NCBI RefSeq assembly: GCF_008642335.1
Contig: NZ_CP029191.1
Coordinates: forward strand, 7,564,001 to 7,628,000
DNA: 64,000 bases
Direction of reading: 5' to 3'
Origin: Streptomyces venezuelae
Lineage (GTDB): Bacteria; Actinomycetota; Actinomycetes; Streptomycetales; Streptomycetaceae
The position numbers were made by a program, and so were the translations under genes. This document shows positions 1-10,671 of the stretch, piece by piece; the first letter of the stretch is position 1, and each line of letters starts with the position of its first letter. A model generated the notes under the pieces. The model did not search any database and was not told where the DNA came from. It saw only the letters and a program-made list of their open reading frames with translations.

Positions 1-3000
1 GGGGTGACGACGGCCAGCGTCGTGCCCTCCCTGCTGAGCGTCCTCGACCCGGCCACGGTCTCCGGCGTACGCACCTGGGTCCTCGGCGCCGAGCTGCTCA
101 CCGCCGACCTCGCGAGCCGGTGGACGCCCCGGGCGCGCGTGTGGAACACCTACGGCCCCACGGAAGCCACCGTGATGGCCACCGCGGGCCCCGTGGACGC
201 CGGCATCGACCCCGGCGACGAGGCGCCGCCCATCGGCCGCCCGCTCGGGAACGTACGCCTTTACGTCCTGGACGAGTTCCTGCGCCCCGTCCCGCCGAAG
301 GTCGCCGGCGAGCTGTACATCGCGGGGCCGGGCCTCGCCCGGGGCTATGTCGGGCGCCCCGACCTGACGGCTGAACGCTTCGTGGCGTGCCCGTTCCCCG
401 GAACCGCCCTCGATGGCGGTGGCGGGGAGCGCATGTACCGCACCGGGGACCTGGCCCGCTGGACGCCCGACGGCCGGCTGTCGTTCGCCGGACGCGCGGA
501 CGAGCAGGTGAAGGTGCGTGGGTTCCGCGTGGAGCCCGGCGAGGTCGAGGCGGTGCTGACCCGGCACGAGTCGGTCGGCCAGGCGGTCGTCGTGGCCCGC
601 CAGGACGGCGGACCGGGCAGCGACAAACGCCTGGTCGCCTACGTCGTCCCCGACGAACGACAGCTTCGGCACCAGCACGCGCGCCGCGACGACATCGACC
701 CCCAAAAACTGCGCGCGTACGCGGCCCGGACCCTGCCCGAGTACATGGTCCCGGTGGCGGTCCTGGTCCTGGATGCCCTGCCGCTCACCGTCAACGGCAA
801 GCTCGACCGGGCGGCCCTCCCGGCGCCCGACTTCGCCGCCCGCGTCTCCCGGCGCGAACCGAGGACGCAGACCGAGGAGATCCTGTGCGGCCTCTTCGCG
901 GAGGTCCTCGGCCTGGAGTGGGTCGGGATCGAGGACGGGTTCTTCGATCTGGGCGGGGATTCGCTGTCGGGGATGCGGCTGGTGGCGCGGGTGCGTGCGG
1001 TCCTCGATGTGGAGGTGGGGATCGGGGAGTTGTTCGGGGCGCCGACGGTGGCGGGGCTGGCGCGGTACGTCAGTGAGCGCGCGAACGGGGGCGTGGGTTC
1101 AGGGTCCGGTCGTCCGGCTTTGGCGGTGCGGGTGCGGCCGGATGTGGTGCCGTTGTCGTTCGCGCAGCAGCGGATGTGGTTCTTGAACCGGTTGGAGGAG
1201 ACGGTTCCGGGGGCGGCGTCTGCGTACAACGTGCCGTTGGTGCTGCGGATTTCGGGTCGGCTGGATGTCGTCGCGTTGGAGGCGGCGCTGGGGGACGTGG
1301 CGGACCGTCACGAAAGCCTGCGGACGGTCTTCCCCGAAATCGACGGCGTTCCCCACCAGCAGGTGCGGCACGGCGACGCGGGACGCCCGCCACTGGTCGT
1401 TCTGCGGGCCGACGACATGACCGACGACATGACCGACGACATGGCTGACGCGGGCGGGATCGACATCGACCGCACGCTCGCCGCACAACTGACGGCCGGC
1501 TTCGACCTGCGCACCGATCTGCCGTGGCGGATCTGCCTGGTGGAGGTCGGCGAGGGCGAGTGTGTGCTGTCCGTGGTCGCACATCACGTGGCGGTGGACG
1601 GGTGGTCCATGGGGGTGCTGGCCAGGGATCTGGAGACGGCGTATGCGGCGCGGTGTGAGGGCCGGGCTCCGGGGTGGGCCGGGTTGCGGGTGCAGTACGC
1701 GGACTACGCGTTGTGGCAGCGGGAGGTGCTGGGGGAGCTGGACGACCCGGCGAGCGTCCTGAGCGGCCAACTGGCGTACTGGCGGGACACGTTGGCCGGG
1801 GCGTCGCAGGAGTTGGCGCTGCCGGTGGACCGGGCGCGTCCCGCGGTGCCGTCGTTCCGCGGACGCCTCGTGCCCGTGGCGACGGACGCGCGGACGCACG
1901 CCCGGCTGGTGGGAGTGGCGGGGCAGGGGCGGGCGACGATGTTCATGGTCGTGCACGCTGCCCTGGCGCTGCTGCTGTCCCGTCTGGGTGCGGGTGATGA
2001 CATCACACTGGGCACGCCCACCGCAGGCCGTGAGGACGCGGCGCTTGAGGAGTTGGCGGGCTTCTTCGTGAACACGCTGGTGCTGCGCGCCGATGTGGGC
2101 GGCGATCCGACCTTCGCCGAGCTTCTGGAGCGGGTGCGGGCCGCGGACCTGGCCGCGTACGCCCACCAGGACGTCCCCTTCGAGCGCCTGGTCGAAGAGC
2201 TGAACCCGACCCGCTCCCTCTCGCGCAACCCGTTGTTCCAGGTGATGCTCGCCCTCCAGAACATCCCCGAGGTCACCTGGGACCTCCCGGGCGTCGACGT
2301 CCGCCCCGCGCCCCTGCCGCCCGAACTCGCCGCCCGCTTCGACCTGGCGGTGTCCGTCGTGGAGCGGCGTGACGAACACGGCGCCCCCGCCGGCCTCGAC
2401 GGCGAGATCCTCTACGCCACCGACCTCTTCGACCACGACACGGCCCTGTCCCTGGCCGACCGGCTCGCCCGCGTCCTCGAACAGGTCGCCGCCGACCCGG
2501 GCCTCCGCCTCAGCGAGATCGACCTCCTGGCACCCGCCGAACGCACGCGCATCGTGCGGCGCTGGAACGACACGACGGCACCCGTCCCGGACGCCCTGGC
2601 CCCCGAGCTGTTCGGGCGGCGGGCCGAGGTGTCGCCGGACGCGGTGGCATTGGTGTCCGGTGAACAGCGCCTGACGTATGGGGAGTTGGGGGCGGAGGCG
2701 GGTCGTCTGGGTCGGTATTTGGTGGGGTTGGGTGTGGGGCCTGAGGTGCGGGTGGCTGTGGTGGGTGAGCGGTCCGTGTCGTGGGTGGTGGCGTTGTTGG
2801 GGGTGTCGTTGGCGGGGGGTGTGTTCGTTCCGGTGGATGCGGGTCTTCCGGCGGAGCGGGTGGGGTTTGTGCTGGGTGATGTGGGTCCGTCGGTGGTGGT
2901 GTGCACGGTCGGGTCTCGGGGTGTGGTGCCTGAGGGGTTTGAGGGGCGGGTCGTGGTGGTGGATGACCCGGTGGTGGCGGAGGGGAGCGGGCGGTGTGCG

Positions 3001-5898
3001 CCTGGTCCGTTGGTGGACGGGGAGCGGTTGCGGCCGTTGTCGGCCGCGCATGCCGCGTACGTCATCTACACCTCCGGTTCCACCGGCACCCCGAAGGGCG
3101 TCACCGTCTCGCACGAAGGCCTGCGCAACCTCGTCGCGGAGAACGTGCGGCGCTATGCCATCGACCCCGACAGCCGCGTCCTGCAACTCGTCTCGCCGAG
3201 CTTCGACGTCTCCCTCGCGGACATCTGGCCCACCCTGTGTGCGGGCGGCAGGCTCGTGCTCGCCCCGACCCGCCTGGACATCTCCGGCGACGAACTGTCC
3301 CGCCTCCTGCGCACCCGGCGCGTCACCCACGCGGCGATCCCCCCGACCTTCCTCTCGCAGCTGCCCCCGGAAGACCTCCCAGACCTGGGCCTGCTCATCA
3401 CGGGCGGCGAGGCCATGCCGACGGAGGTGCGCAGGCGCTGGTCGGCCGGGCGCGCCATGTACAACCAGTACGGGGTCACCGAGTCGACGATCATCTCGAC
3501 GACCGCCCTCATCCGCGACAGCGAAGGGCCGCCACCGATCGGGCGCCCGATCGCCAACACCCAGGCGTACGTCCTGGACGCGGCCCTGCGCCCGGTGCCC
3601 GCGGGTGTGGCGGGGGAGCTGTACGTCGCCGGTGCCGGGCTCGCGCGCGGCTACGTGGGCCGGGCGGGCCTCTCCGCCCAGCGCTTCGTGGCGAACCCGT
3701 TCGGTCTCGGCCGCCGCATGTACCGCACCGGCGACGTCGTCCGCTGGACCGGCGACGGCGAGCTCGTCTTCGCGGGCCGCGCCGACGACCAGATCAAGAT
3801 CCGCGGCCACCGCGTCGAACCCGGCGAGATCGAGGCCGCCCTCGCGAGCTGCCCCGGCGTGCGCCACGCCGCCATGACCATCAGGGAGGACCGGCCCGGA
3901 GAACCGCGCCTGATCGGCTACGTCGCCGCGGACGGCGGCACGGTCGACGGCCGTACGGTCCGCGAGTACGTCACCGGCGTACTCCCCGAATACATGGTGC
4001 CGACGGCCGTGCTGGTCCTCGACGCCCTGCCGCGCACCGCCAACGGCAAGGTCGACCGGGCCGCGCTCCCCGCCCCCGACTTCGCGGGACGCGTCACGAG
4101 TCGGGAGCCGAGGACCGCCACCGAGGAAATCCTCTGCTCGCTGTACGCCGACATGCTGGGCCTCGACCGGGTCGGTGCCGAGGACAGCTTCTTCGAGCTG
4201 GGCGGCGACTCGATCAGTTCGATGCAACTGGTGTCGCGGGCCCGCCGCGCGGGTCTCGTCGTGACGCCCCGGCAGGTCTTCGAGGAGAAGACCCCCGAAC
4301 GCCTCGCGGAAGTGGCGGAGCTCGCCGGGCACGAGACCGCGGTGGACGACGTCGGGGTCGGCGAGGTGCCGTGGACGCCGGTGATGCGGGCCTTCGGGGA
4401 GAAGGTCGCCGGCCCGGACTTCACCCAGTGGATGACACTCGGCGTACCGGCCGGGCTCGGCCTCGACGTCCTCACGGCCGGCGTCGCCGCACTCCTGGAC
4501 ACCCACGACATGCTGCGCGCCCGCACGGTGCCCGGCGAGCCGAAGCTGATCGTCGGCGAGCCCGGCTCGGTCGAGGCGGGCGCCGCGGTCTCCCGCGTCG
4601 ACGCGACCGCCGCCGGCACCGGGGGCCCGGACGACGCCCTGGACGACATCGCGGGCCGGGCCGCACGGGAAGCGGCCCGCGAGCTCGACCCGGCGGCAGG
4701 AACGATGCTGCGGGCGGTCTGGATCGACGCGGGCCCGGACCGCACCGGCCGGGTGGTCCTGATCGCCCACCACCTGGTGGTGGACGGCGTGTCCTGGCGC
4801 GTCCTCGTCCCGGATCTGCGGGCGGCCTGCGAGGCGGTGGCCGCGGGCCGCACACCGCGGCTCGACCCGGTGGGCACGTCCTTCCGCCGCTGGTCCGAAC
4901 TGCTGACCGCGCAGGCGGCGGACGAGTCCCGGCTCGCCGAGCTGCCGGACTGGCTGACCCTGCTGGGGAACCACCAGCTCCCGTTGACGGGCCGGGCCCT
5001 TGACCCGGACGTCGACACGTCCCGCACCCTGCGCCGCCGCTCGTGGACCGTTCCACCGGCGCAGGTCGAGACGCTGGTCGGCAGGACACCGGCCGCGTTC
5101 CACTGCGGTCTGCACGAGCTGCTCCTCGCCACCCTCGCGGGCGCCGTGACGCACTGGCGCCCCGAGACCGCCTCCGGGCTGCTCATCGACATCGAGGGGC
5201 ACGGACGCGAGCCGCTGAACGGGACCGACCTGCTGCGCACGGTGGGCTGGTTCACGAGCGCACATCCGGTGAGTCTGGCGGTGACCGGCGCGGACCTGGA
5301 CGACGCTATGGCCGGCGGCGGGGCTGCCGGTACGTTGGTGAAGGCCGTCAAGGAGCAGGTGAGGGCGGTCCCGGGAGACGGACTCGGCTACGGCCTGTTG
5401 CGCCATCTGAACCCCCGGACGGCCCCGGTCCTGCGGGCCGCACCGGCGGCGGAGATCGGCTTCAACTACCTCGGCCGGTTCGCCGCGGCGGCGGCCGAGG
5501 CGGAGACAGCGGTCGCGGAGCCCGGGGCGGTCGCCGGAGCGGCCGGGGTCGGCGTCGGGGCCTGGCAGTTGGCGGGACCCGCCGGGGCCGGCGGCACGGA
5601 CGGCTCGGACACACCGGCCCCGCACGTGCTGGAGGGCATCGCGGTCGTCCGGGACACGCCGACAGGCCCCGAACTCGCCGTCACGCTCAGCTGGCCGCGA
5701 CGGCTCCTCGCCGAGGCCGACGTGGAGCGGATCGGCGGGACCTGGGTGCGACTGCTCGCCGGACTCGCCGCCCACACCGACGACCCGGCCGCGGGCGGGC
5801 ACACCCCGTCCGACTTCCACCTCCTCGACCTGGAGCAGGACGAGGTCGACCAGTTCCAAGCGATAGCAGCGAAGCTCGAGGGAGGCCTGTCCCGGTGA
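1..5898 (+). CDS. NRPS, 5'-truncated, modules A-T / C-A-T-E
   Basis: Non-ribosomal peptide synthetase whose start lies before the window; the reading frame is already open at base 1. Visible domains (residues counted from base 1): the C-terminal half of an A domain (1-275), T with the GGDS phosphopantetheine serine (about 321), a condensation domain of the LCL type starting SFAQQRMWF with an intact HHVAVDG (about 527), a full A domain (860-1365), T (Ser about 1404) and an epimerization domain (1450-1950) with intact HHLVVDG, EGHGR and NYLGRF. The first A domain shows specificity residues S-V-G-T-V-M over the visible part; the second reads D-V-A-A-I-G-Q-I-I-K, which I cannot assign but which lacks bulky pocket residues and could hold a large aromatic such as Trp. 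Module 1 has no E domain, so its residue should stay L; module 2 should yield a D residue. The stop overlaps the next start (GTGA). Certain as an NRPS; substrates are inferred. Confidence 0.96.
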   Translation, partial: GVTTASVVPSLLSVLDPATVSGVRTWVLGAELLTADLASRWTPRARVWNTYGPTEATVMATAGPVDAGIDPGDEAPPIGRPLGNVRLYVLDEFLRPVPPKVAGELYIAGPGLARGYVGRPDLTAERFVACPFPGTALDGGGGERMYRTGDLARWTPDGRLSFAGRADEQVKVRGFRVEPGEVEAVLTRHESVGQAVVVARQDGGPGSDKRLVAYVVPDERQLRHQHARRDDIDPQKLRAYAARTLPEYMVPVAVLVLDALPLTVNGKLDRAALPAPDFAARVSRREPRTQTEEILCGLFAEVLGLEWVGIEDGFFDLGGDSLSGMRLVARVRAVLDVEVGIGELFGAPTVAGLARYVSERANGGVGSGSGRPALAVRVRPDVVPLSFAQQRMWFLNRLEETVPGAASAYNVPLVLRISGRLDVVALEAALGDVADRHESLRTVFPEIDGVPHQQVRHGDAGRPPLVVLRADDMTDDMTDDMADAGGIDIDRTLAAQLTAGFDLRTDLPWRICLVEVGEGECVLSVVAHHVAVDGWSMGVLARDLETAYAARCEGRAPGWAGLRVQYADYALWQREVLGELDDPASVLSGQLAYWRDTLAGASQELALPVDRARPAVPSFRGRLVPVATDARTHARLVGVAGQGRATMFMVVHAALALLLSRLGAGDDITLGTPTAGREDAALEELAGFFVNTLVLRADVGGDPTFAELLERVRAADLAAYAHQDVPFERLVEELNPTRSLSRNPLFQVMLALQNIPEVTWDLPGVDVRPAPLPPELAARFDLAVSVVERRDEHGAPAGLDGEILYATDLFDHDTALSLADRLARVLEQVAADPGLRLSEIDLLAPAERTRIVRRWNDTTAPVPDALAPELFGRRAEVSPDAVALVSGEQRLTYGELGAEAGRLGRYLVGLGVGPEVRVAVVGERSVSWVVALLGVSLAGGVFVPVDAGLPAERVGFVLGDVGPSVVVCTVGSRGVVPEGFEGRVVVVDDPVVAEGSGRCAPGPLVDGERLRPLSAAHAAYVIYTSGSTGTPKGVTVSHEGLRNLVAENVRRYAIDPDSRVLQLVSPSFDVSLADIWPTLCAGGRLVLAPTRLDISGDELSRLLRTRRVTHAAIPPTFLSQLPPEDLPDLGLLITGGEAMPTEVRRRWSAGRAMYNQYGVTESTIISTTALIRDSEGPPPIGRPIANTQAYVLDAALRPVPAGVAGELYVAGAGLARGYVGRAGLSAQRFVANPFGLGRRMYRTGDVVRWTGDGELVFAGRADDQIKIRGHRVEPGEIEAALASCPGVRHAAMTIREDRPGEPRLIGYVAADGGTVDGRTVREYVTGVLPEYMVPTAVLVLDALPRTANGKVDRAALPAPDFAGRVTSREPRTATEEILCSLYADMLGLDRVGAEDSFFELGGDSISSMQLVSRARRAGLVVTPRQVFEEKTPERLAEVAELAGHETAVDDVGVGEVPWTPVMRAFGEKVAGPDFTQWMTLGVPAGLGLDVLTAGVAALLDTHDMLRARTVPGEPKLIVGEPGSVEAGAAVSRVDATAAGTGGPDDALDDIAGRAAREAARELDPAAGTMLRAVWIDAGPDRTGRVVLIAHHLVVDGVSWRVLVPDLRAACEAVAAGRTPRLDPVGTSFRRWSELLTAQAADESRLAELPDWLTLLGNHQLPLTGRALDPDVDTSRTLRRRSWTVPPAQVETLVGRTPAAFHCGLHELLLATLAGAVTHWRPETASGLLIDIEGHGREPLNGTDLLRTVGWFTSAHPVSLAVTGADLDDAMAGGGAAGTLVKAVKEQVRAVPGDGLGYGLLRHLNPRTAPVLRAAPAAEIGFNYLGRFAAAAAEAETAVAEPGAVAGAAGVGVGAWQLAGPAGAGGTDGSDTPAPHVLEGIAVVRDTPTGPELAVTLSWPRRLLAEADVERIGGTWVRLLAGLAAHTDDPAAGGHTPSDFHLLDLEQDEVDQFQAIAAKLEGGLSR
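1411..1446 (+). repeat. In-frame 12-base tandem repeat (DDMT)
   Basis: Three 12-base units (GACGACATGACC twice, then a variant) encode [12 protein letters not shown] inside the condensation domain, about 45 residues before its HHxxxDG motif. The unit length keeps the frame, so copy number can change without breaking the protein. Confidence 0.9.
2672..3102 (+). repeat. Near-identical A-domain N-terminal block, copy 1
   Basis: About 431 bases match 21392-21822 (constant offset 18720) with about five mismatches, all in the last third. The block runs from the A2 region to just past the A3 motif, then identity stops abruptly before the specificity-determining segment. Codon choice inside is G/T-rich (GTG, GGT, TTG), unlike the GC-ending codons on either side. 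Confidence 0.93.
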
Positions 5899-8800
5899 AG
5901 TCTTCAACCGCCGCCCACGGCGCTGCCCTGGCCGAGGTGTGGCCCCTGTCGCCACTGCAGGAAGGGCTGCTGTTCCACGCGGACTTCGACGACCGGGGCC
6001 CCGACGTATACGCCGTCCAGTTCCTCCTGGACATCACAGGACCCCTGGACCCGGACCGGCTCCGCGCCTCCTGGCAGACGCTCCTCGACCGGCACGCGGC
6101 CCTGCGGGCCAGCTTCCACCGCAGGAAGTCCGGCGAGGCGGTACAGCTCATCACCCGCAACGTGCCGTTGCCCTGGCGCGAGGCCGACCTCTCGGACCTC
6201 ACCGATCCGCGAGGCATGACCGACCAGGACACCTCTGACCAGGACACCTCCGACCAGGACATCTCCGACCAGGCCGAGAAGCTGGCCGCGCAGGAACGCG
6301 CCGAGCGCCTCGACCTGACCGTGCCCCCACTGCTCCGCCTCCTCCTGCTCCGGCTCGGCACGGAACACCACCGCCTCGTCGTGACGTCCCACCACCTCCT
6401 GATGGATGGCTGGTCGATGCCGGTCCTCCTGAACGAGCTCTCACAGGTGTACGAGGCGGGCGGCGGCCCGTCCGTATCGAAGCGCGCGGCCTCCTACGGT
6501 GAGTACCTGGCGTGGCTGGGACGCCAGGACAAGGAGGCCGCGCGCACGGCATGGCGGGCGGAGCTGGCCGGAGCGGACGAGCCGACGCTCGTGGCGCCCG
6601 CGGACCCGAGCGGCGCGCTCGTCCTGCCGGAGGAGACACCCCTGCGCCTGTCCGAGGACGACACGCGGGCCCTGACGGAGACCGGCCGCGCCCACGGACT
6701 CACCGTGAACACGCTGGTGCAGGGCGCGTGGGCCCTGGTGCTCGCCCGCCTCACCGGACGCTCGGACGTCGTCTTCGGTGCCACCGTCGCGGGCCGCCCC
6801 GCGGAACTTCCGGGCGTGGAGTCGATGATCGGCCTGCTGATCAACACGCTCCCGGTCCGCGTACGCCTCGACGGCGCGCAGCCCGTGGCCGAGCTGCTGA
6901 CCGGCCTCCAGGCGCGTCAGTCCGCCCTCATCGCCCACCAGCACCTCGGCCTCGCGGAGATCCAGAAACTCGCGGGCCCGGGCGCGATGTTCGACACCCT
7001 CGTGGTCTACGAGAACTACCCCGCGCCACCCGCCCGCCCGGCCACCGCCGACCTCCCCTCCTTCACCGCATCGGCGGGCCACCAGGCGACCAACTACCCG
7101 GTGACCCTCGGCATCCTCGCCACCGACCGCCACCTGCACGTGCACGTCACGTCCCGCCCGGACCTCGTCCCGCAGGAGCAGGCCGCAGAACTGGGCCGAC
7201 GCCTCATCCGCGTCCTCCGGCAGATCGCGACCGACCCGACGACCCCGACGGCCCGCATCGACATCCTGGACGCACCGGAGCGCGAACGCGTCGTCCGGGA
7301 GTGGAACGACACGCATTATCCGCTGCCGACCGCCTCCGTCCTGCACGACTTCGAGCGCTGGGCGTCCCGTTCCCCGGGTGTGGTGGCGGTGCGGTGTGGT
7401 GAGGAGGCTGTGTCGTACGGGGAGTTGGAGGCGCGGGCGAACGGGCTGGCCCGGCGGTTGGTGGGTTTTGGGGTCGGTCCGGAGTCGCGTGTGGGGCTGT
7501 GTCTGCCGCGTGGTGTGGACATGGTGGTGGGGGAGTTGGCGGTGTGGAAGGCGGGTGGTGCGTTCGTTCCGCTGGATCCCGAGTATCCGTCCGACCGGTT
7601 GTCGTTCATGGTGGCCGACAGCGGTGCGCGGGTCGTCGTGAGCGCGGGGGAGAGTCTGGCGGACGTGAGGGTCGGCGACGCGCGGGTCGTGCTCCTGGAC
7701 GAGGAGGACATCGACTGCTCCGAGGTTCCTCTTGGCGTCGGCTTGTCCCCGGATCAACTCGCGTACGTCATCTATACGTCGGGTTCGACGGGGCGTCCCA
7801 AGGGTGTGGCGGTCGCACACGGTGGTGTGGCGAATCTGGCGGCGGCGATGCGTCCGGTGCTGGGTGTGGACGTGGGTGTCACAGCGCTGCAGTTCGCGTC
7901 GTTCAGCTTTGACGCGGCCGTATTGGACGTGGCGGTCACGCTGTCCGGCGGCGGCACGCTCGCGATCGCCTCCGCCGACGAGCGGGCCGAGCCCTCCGCG
8001 CTCGCGGACATGATCGAGTCGGCGGGGGTGACGACGGCCAGCGTCGTGCCGTCCCTGCTGGGCGTCCTTGACCCGGCAGCGGTGCCGGGCATACGCAACT
8101 GGGTGCTGGGCGCCGAGCTGTTGACGGGAGAACTGGCGAGCCGGTGGACGCCGCGGGCGCAGGTGTGGAACACCTACGGCCCGACCGAGGCCACCGTGAT
8201 GGCCACGGCGGGACCCGTGGACGCCACGACCGGACCGACCGACGATCCACCGCCGATCGGCCGCCCGCTGGGCAACGTACGGACGTACGTCCTGGACGGC
8301 TTCCTGCACCCGGTTCCGGTCGGGGCGACGGGCGAGTTGTACGTGGCCGGGCCTGGCGTGGCTCGGGGATATGTGGGGCGGCCCGACCTGACGGCGGAGC
8401 GGTTTGTGGCCTGCCCGTTCGCGGGTGGTGGCGGGGAGCGCATGTACCGCACCGGTGACCTGGCGCGCTGGACCGCCGACGGACAGCTGTCGTTCGTGGG
8501 GCGTGCGGACGAGCAGGTGAAGGTACGTGGGTTCCGGGTGGAGCCCGGCGAGGTCGAGGCGGCGCTAGCGGCGCATCCCGAGGTGCGGCAGGCGGCCGTG
8601 ATCGCCCGCGAGGACCGTCCCGGCGACAAGCGCCTCGTCGGCTACGTCGTGCCCGAGACCGAGGGCCTGGAGATCCAGACCGTGCACGACCACCTGGCGC
8701 AGGCGCTGCCCGACTACATGCGACCCGCTTCCCTCGTGGTCCTGGAGACGCTGCCACTGACGGTGAACGGGAAGGTGGACCGGGCCGCGCTGCCCGCGCC

Positions 8801-10580
8801 GGACTTCGCCGCGCGGGCCACGGGCCGTGAGCCGCGTACGGAGACCGAGCGCGTGCTGTGCGCGCTGTTCGCCGAGGTGCTGGGGCTTGAGCGGGTCGGT
8901 GTCGAGGACGGCTTCTTCGAGCTGGGCGGCGACTCCATCAGCTCCATGCAGCTGGCTTCGCGGGCGCGCCGTGCGGGGCTCGTGGTCACGCCCCGGCAGG
9001 TGTTCGAGGAGAAGACGCCGGAGGGCCTGGCCGCCGTTGTGCAGGTGCCCGACGCGGCACATGCGTCCGTCGACGTCGGTACCGGGGTGGTGCCGTGGAC
9101 GCCGGTCATGCGGGCGTCGGGGGAGCGTGCGGCACGGCCGGGGTTCGCGCAGTGGGTGGTGCTGGGAGTGCCGGGCGGTATCGGGACGGATGTTCTGGCG
9201 GCGGGCCTCTCCGCCGTGCTCGACGCGCACGACATGTTGCGGGCCCGCACCGTTCCCGGTGAGGCGCGGTTCGTGGTGGCGGAGCGCGGGTCGGTCGACG
9301 CGGCCTCGCTGGTGTCGCGCGTGGACGCGGTGGGGGCCGGGCCCGAAGTGGTGAGCGAGCTGGCGGACGGTGCTGCGCGGGACGCGGCGGGGCTGCTGGA
9401 TCCGGTGTCCGGAGTGATGGTGCGGGCGGTGTGGGTGGACGCGGGCCCCGACCGGCTCGGTCAACTCGTCCTCGTAGCACACCACGTGGTGGTGGACGGC
9501 GTGTCGTGGCGGGTGCTGGTCCCGGATCTGCGGGCGGTGTGCGAGGCGCTGGCCGAGGGACGGGTGCCGGAGCTGGATCCGGTGGGGACGTCGTTCCGGC
9601 GCTGGTCGGAGCTGCTGGCCGCGGAGGCCGTGGGGGAGAAGCGGGTCGCGGAACTCGAAGGATGGCTGGACCTGCTCGGTGAGGCCGAGACCCGGGTCCC
9701 GCTCGCACGGCGGGAGTTGGACTCGTACATCGACACGGTGGGCACCTTGCGCTGGCATACCTGGGTGGTGCCGCCCGAGCAGACGGAGACGCTGCTGAGC
9801 GGGACGCCGACCGCGTTCCACTGCGGTGTCGACGACATCCTGCTGGCCGCCCTGGCCGGTGCGGTCGCGCGCTGGCGGCCGGCCGCGGCCGCGGGTCTCC
9901 TGGTCGACGTGGAGGGGCACGGCCGTGAGCCGCTCGCGGGGCACGACGTGGATCTGTCCCGCACGGTCGGCTGGTTCGCCGCCACCCACCCGGTCCGCCT
10001 GGACACCTCAGGGATCGACCTCGACGACGCCCGAGCGGGCGGCCCCGCGGCGGGCGCACTCCTCAAGTCGGTCAAGGAACAGCGGCGTGCGGTCCCTGGC
10101 GGCGACGGACTCGGCTACGAGCTCCTGCGTCACCTCAACCCGCAGACCGCACCCGCCCTCCGTAGCCGTCCAACCCCCGAGATCGGCTTCAACTACATGG
10201 GACGGTTCGCGTCCGACGTACGTGCGTCCTCCGCGGGCGGCGCATGGCAGGTGCGGGGCGAGACGGCCGTCGGCGGCTCGTCCGACCCCGACACACCCCT
10301 GCGGCATCTCCTGGACGCGGGCGCGATGGTCCAGGACGCCCGGGGCGGGCGACGGCCGGAACTCACGCTCACCCTCAGCCGGCCCGCGCACCTCGTGACG
10401 GACGACGAGGCCGAAGAGCTCGGCCGGACCTGGGTGGAGCTCCTGGGCGGCCTGGCCGCCCACACCGACGCGCCCGCCTCGGGCGGCCACACGCCCTCCG
10501 ATTTCCCGCTCCTCGATCTGGCACAGGACGAAGTCGACGAATTCGAAGGTACGCCGGGCGTCCCGGCGGAGGGCCCCTGA
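5895..10580 (+). CDS. NRPS, single module C-A-T-E
   Basis: One-module NRPS of 1561 residues. I chose the GTG start at 5895 because it overlaps the previous stop and has GGAGG 9 bases upstream; the open frame extends further back only inside the previous gene. Domains: C (from about residue 16, WPLSPLQEG, the N-terminal signature common in condensation domains that follow an epimerase; HHLLMDG about 165), A (about 486-980, with [11 protein letters not shown] near 627), T (GGDS Ser near 1011) and E (about 1066-1540, HHVVVDG near 1196). The A-domain pocket reads D-A-L-S-V-G-T-V-M-K, the same as the last A domain of 24686-35923 and compatible with the truncated first A domain. I do not recognise this code. 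The C domain has a DQDTS in-frame repeat before its catalytic motif. A 91-base gap with a fresh ribosome binding site separates it from the next NRPS gene. Confidence 0.95.
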   Translation: MKSSTAAHGAALAEVWPLSPLQEGLLFHADFDDRGPDVYAVQFLLDITGPLDPDRLRASWQTLLDRHAALRASFHRRKSGEAVQLITRNVPLPWREADLSDLTDPRGMTDQDTSDQDTSDQDISDQAEKLAAQERAERLDLTVPPLLRLLLLRLGTEHHRLVVTSHHLLMDGWSMPVLLNELSQVYEAGGGPSVSKRAASYGEYLAWLGRQDKEAARTAWRAELAGADEPTLVAPADPSGALVLPEETPLRLSEDDTRALTETGRAHGLTVNTLVQGAWALVLARLTGRSDVVFGATVAGRPAELPGVESMIGLLINTLPVRVRLDGAQPVAELLTGLQARQSALIAHQHLGLAEIQKLAGPGAMFDTLVVYENYPAPPARPATADLPSFTASAGHQATNYPVTLGILATDRHLHVHVTSRPDLVPQEQAAELGRRLIRVLRQIATDPTTPTARIDILDAPERERVVREWNDTHYPLPTASVLHDFERWASRSPGVVAVRCGEEAVSYGELEARANGLARRLVGFGVGPESRVGLCLPRGVDMVVGELAVWKAGGAFVPLDPEYPSDRLSFMVADSGARVVVSAGESLADVRVGDARVVLLDEEDIDCSEVPLGVGLSPDQLAYVIYTSGSTGRPKGVAVAHGGVANLAAAMRPVLGVDVGVTALQFASFSFDAAVLDVAVTLSGGGTLAIASADERAEPSALADMIESAGVTTASVVPSLLGVLDPAAVPGIRNWVLGAELLTGELASRWTPRAQVWNTYGPTEATVMATAGPVDATTGPTDDPPPIGRPLGNVRTYVLDGFLHPVPVGATGELYVAGPGVARGYVGRPDLTAERFVACPFAGGGGERMYRTGDLARWTADGQLSFVGRADEQVKVRGFRVEPGEVEAALAAHPEVRQAAVIAREDRPGDKRLVGYVVPETEGLEIQTVHDHLAQALPDYMRPASLVVLETLPLTVNGKVDRAALPAPDFAARATGREPRTETERVLCALFAEVLGLERVGVEDGFFELGGDSISSMQLASRARRAGLVVTPRQVFEEKTPEGLAAVVQVPDAAHASVDVGTGVVPWTPVMRASGERAARPGFAQWVVLGVPGGIGTDVLAAGLSAVLDAHDMLRARTVPGEARFVVAERGSVDAASLVSRVDAVGAGPEVVSELADGAARDAAGLLDPVSGVMVRAVWVDAGPDRLGQLVLVAHHVVVDGVSWRVLVPDLRAVCEALAEGRVPELDPVGTSFRRWSELLAAEAVGEKRVAELEGWLDLLGEAETRVPLARRELDSYIDTVGTLRWHTWVVPPEQTETLLSGTPTAFHCGVDDILLAALAGAVARWRPAAAAGLLVDVEGHGREPLAGHDVDLSRTVGWFAATHPVRLDTSGIDLDDARAGGPAAGALLKSVKEQRRAVPGGDGLGYELLRHLNPQTAPALRSRPTPEIGFNYMGRFASDVRASSAGGAWQVRGETAVGGSSDPDTPLRHLLDAGAMVQDARGGRRPELTLTLSRPAHLVTDDEAEELGRTWVELLGGLAAHTDAPASGGHTPSDFPLLDLAQDEVDEFEGTPGVPAEGP
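6222..6275 (+). repeat. In-frame 15-base tandem repeat (DQDTS)
   Basis: Three 15-base units plus a partial fourth encode [17 protein letters not shown]. They lie in the condensation domain of 5895-10580, upstream of its HH motif, at about the same place as the DDMT repeat of the previous gene. Other C domains here have a short acidic linker at this point. Confidence 0.9.
7381..8047 (+). repeat. Near-identical A-domain block including the specificity pocket, copy 1
   Basis: About 660 bases match 30774-31440 (offset 23393) with a handful of differences. The block covers the A domain from its start through the first half of the substrate pocket. A second stretch of high identity resumes around 8281-8690 versus 31670-32085. 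The right edge of the block closely resembles the first ~30 bases of the window, so a third copy probably lies just upstream of base 1. Confidence 0.92.
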
Positions 10581-10656
10581 CCCTCCCTGACCCGGCCGCC
10601 ACCCACCAAACCCACCCTTCCCATCCCGCCCGCGCACATCTCGCCGTTGCCGCCAT

Positions 10657-10663
10657 GAGGAGA
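10657..10663 (+). promoter_or_regulatory. Ribosome binding site of trimodular NRPS
   Basis: GAGGAGA, 8 bases before the ATG at 10672. The surrounding leader TGAGGAGACAGAG-CGATGAC recurs almost exactly before the next NRPS gene (24671-24690). Confidence 0.75.
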
Positions 10664-10671
10664 CAGAGACG

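Noticed and set aside
1099..5955. Minus-strand open frame of about 1600 codons opposite the first NRPS gene
   Set aside because: It is the antisense shadow of GC-biased NRPS codons; the translation is low-complexity, rich in Arg, Gly, Ala and His, with no domain, and the plus strand encodes textbook NRPS motifs.
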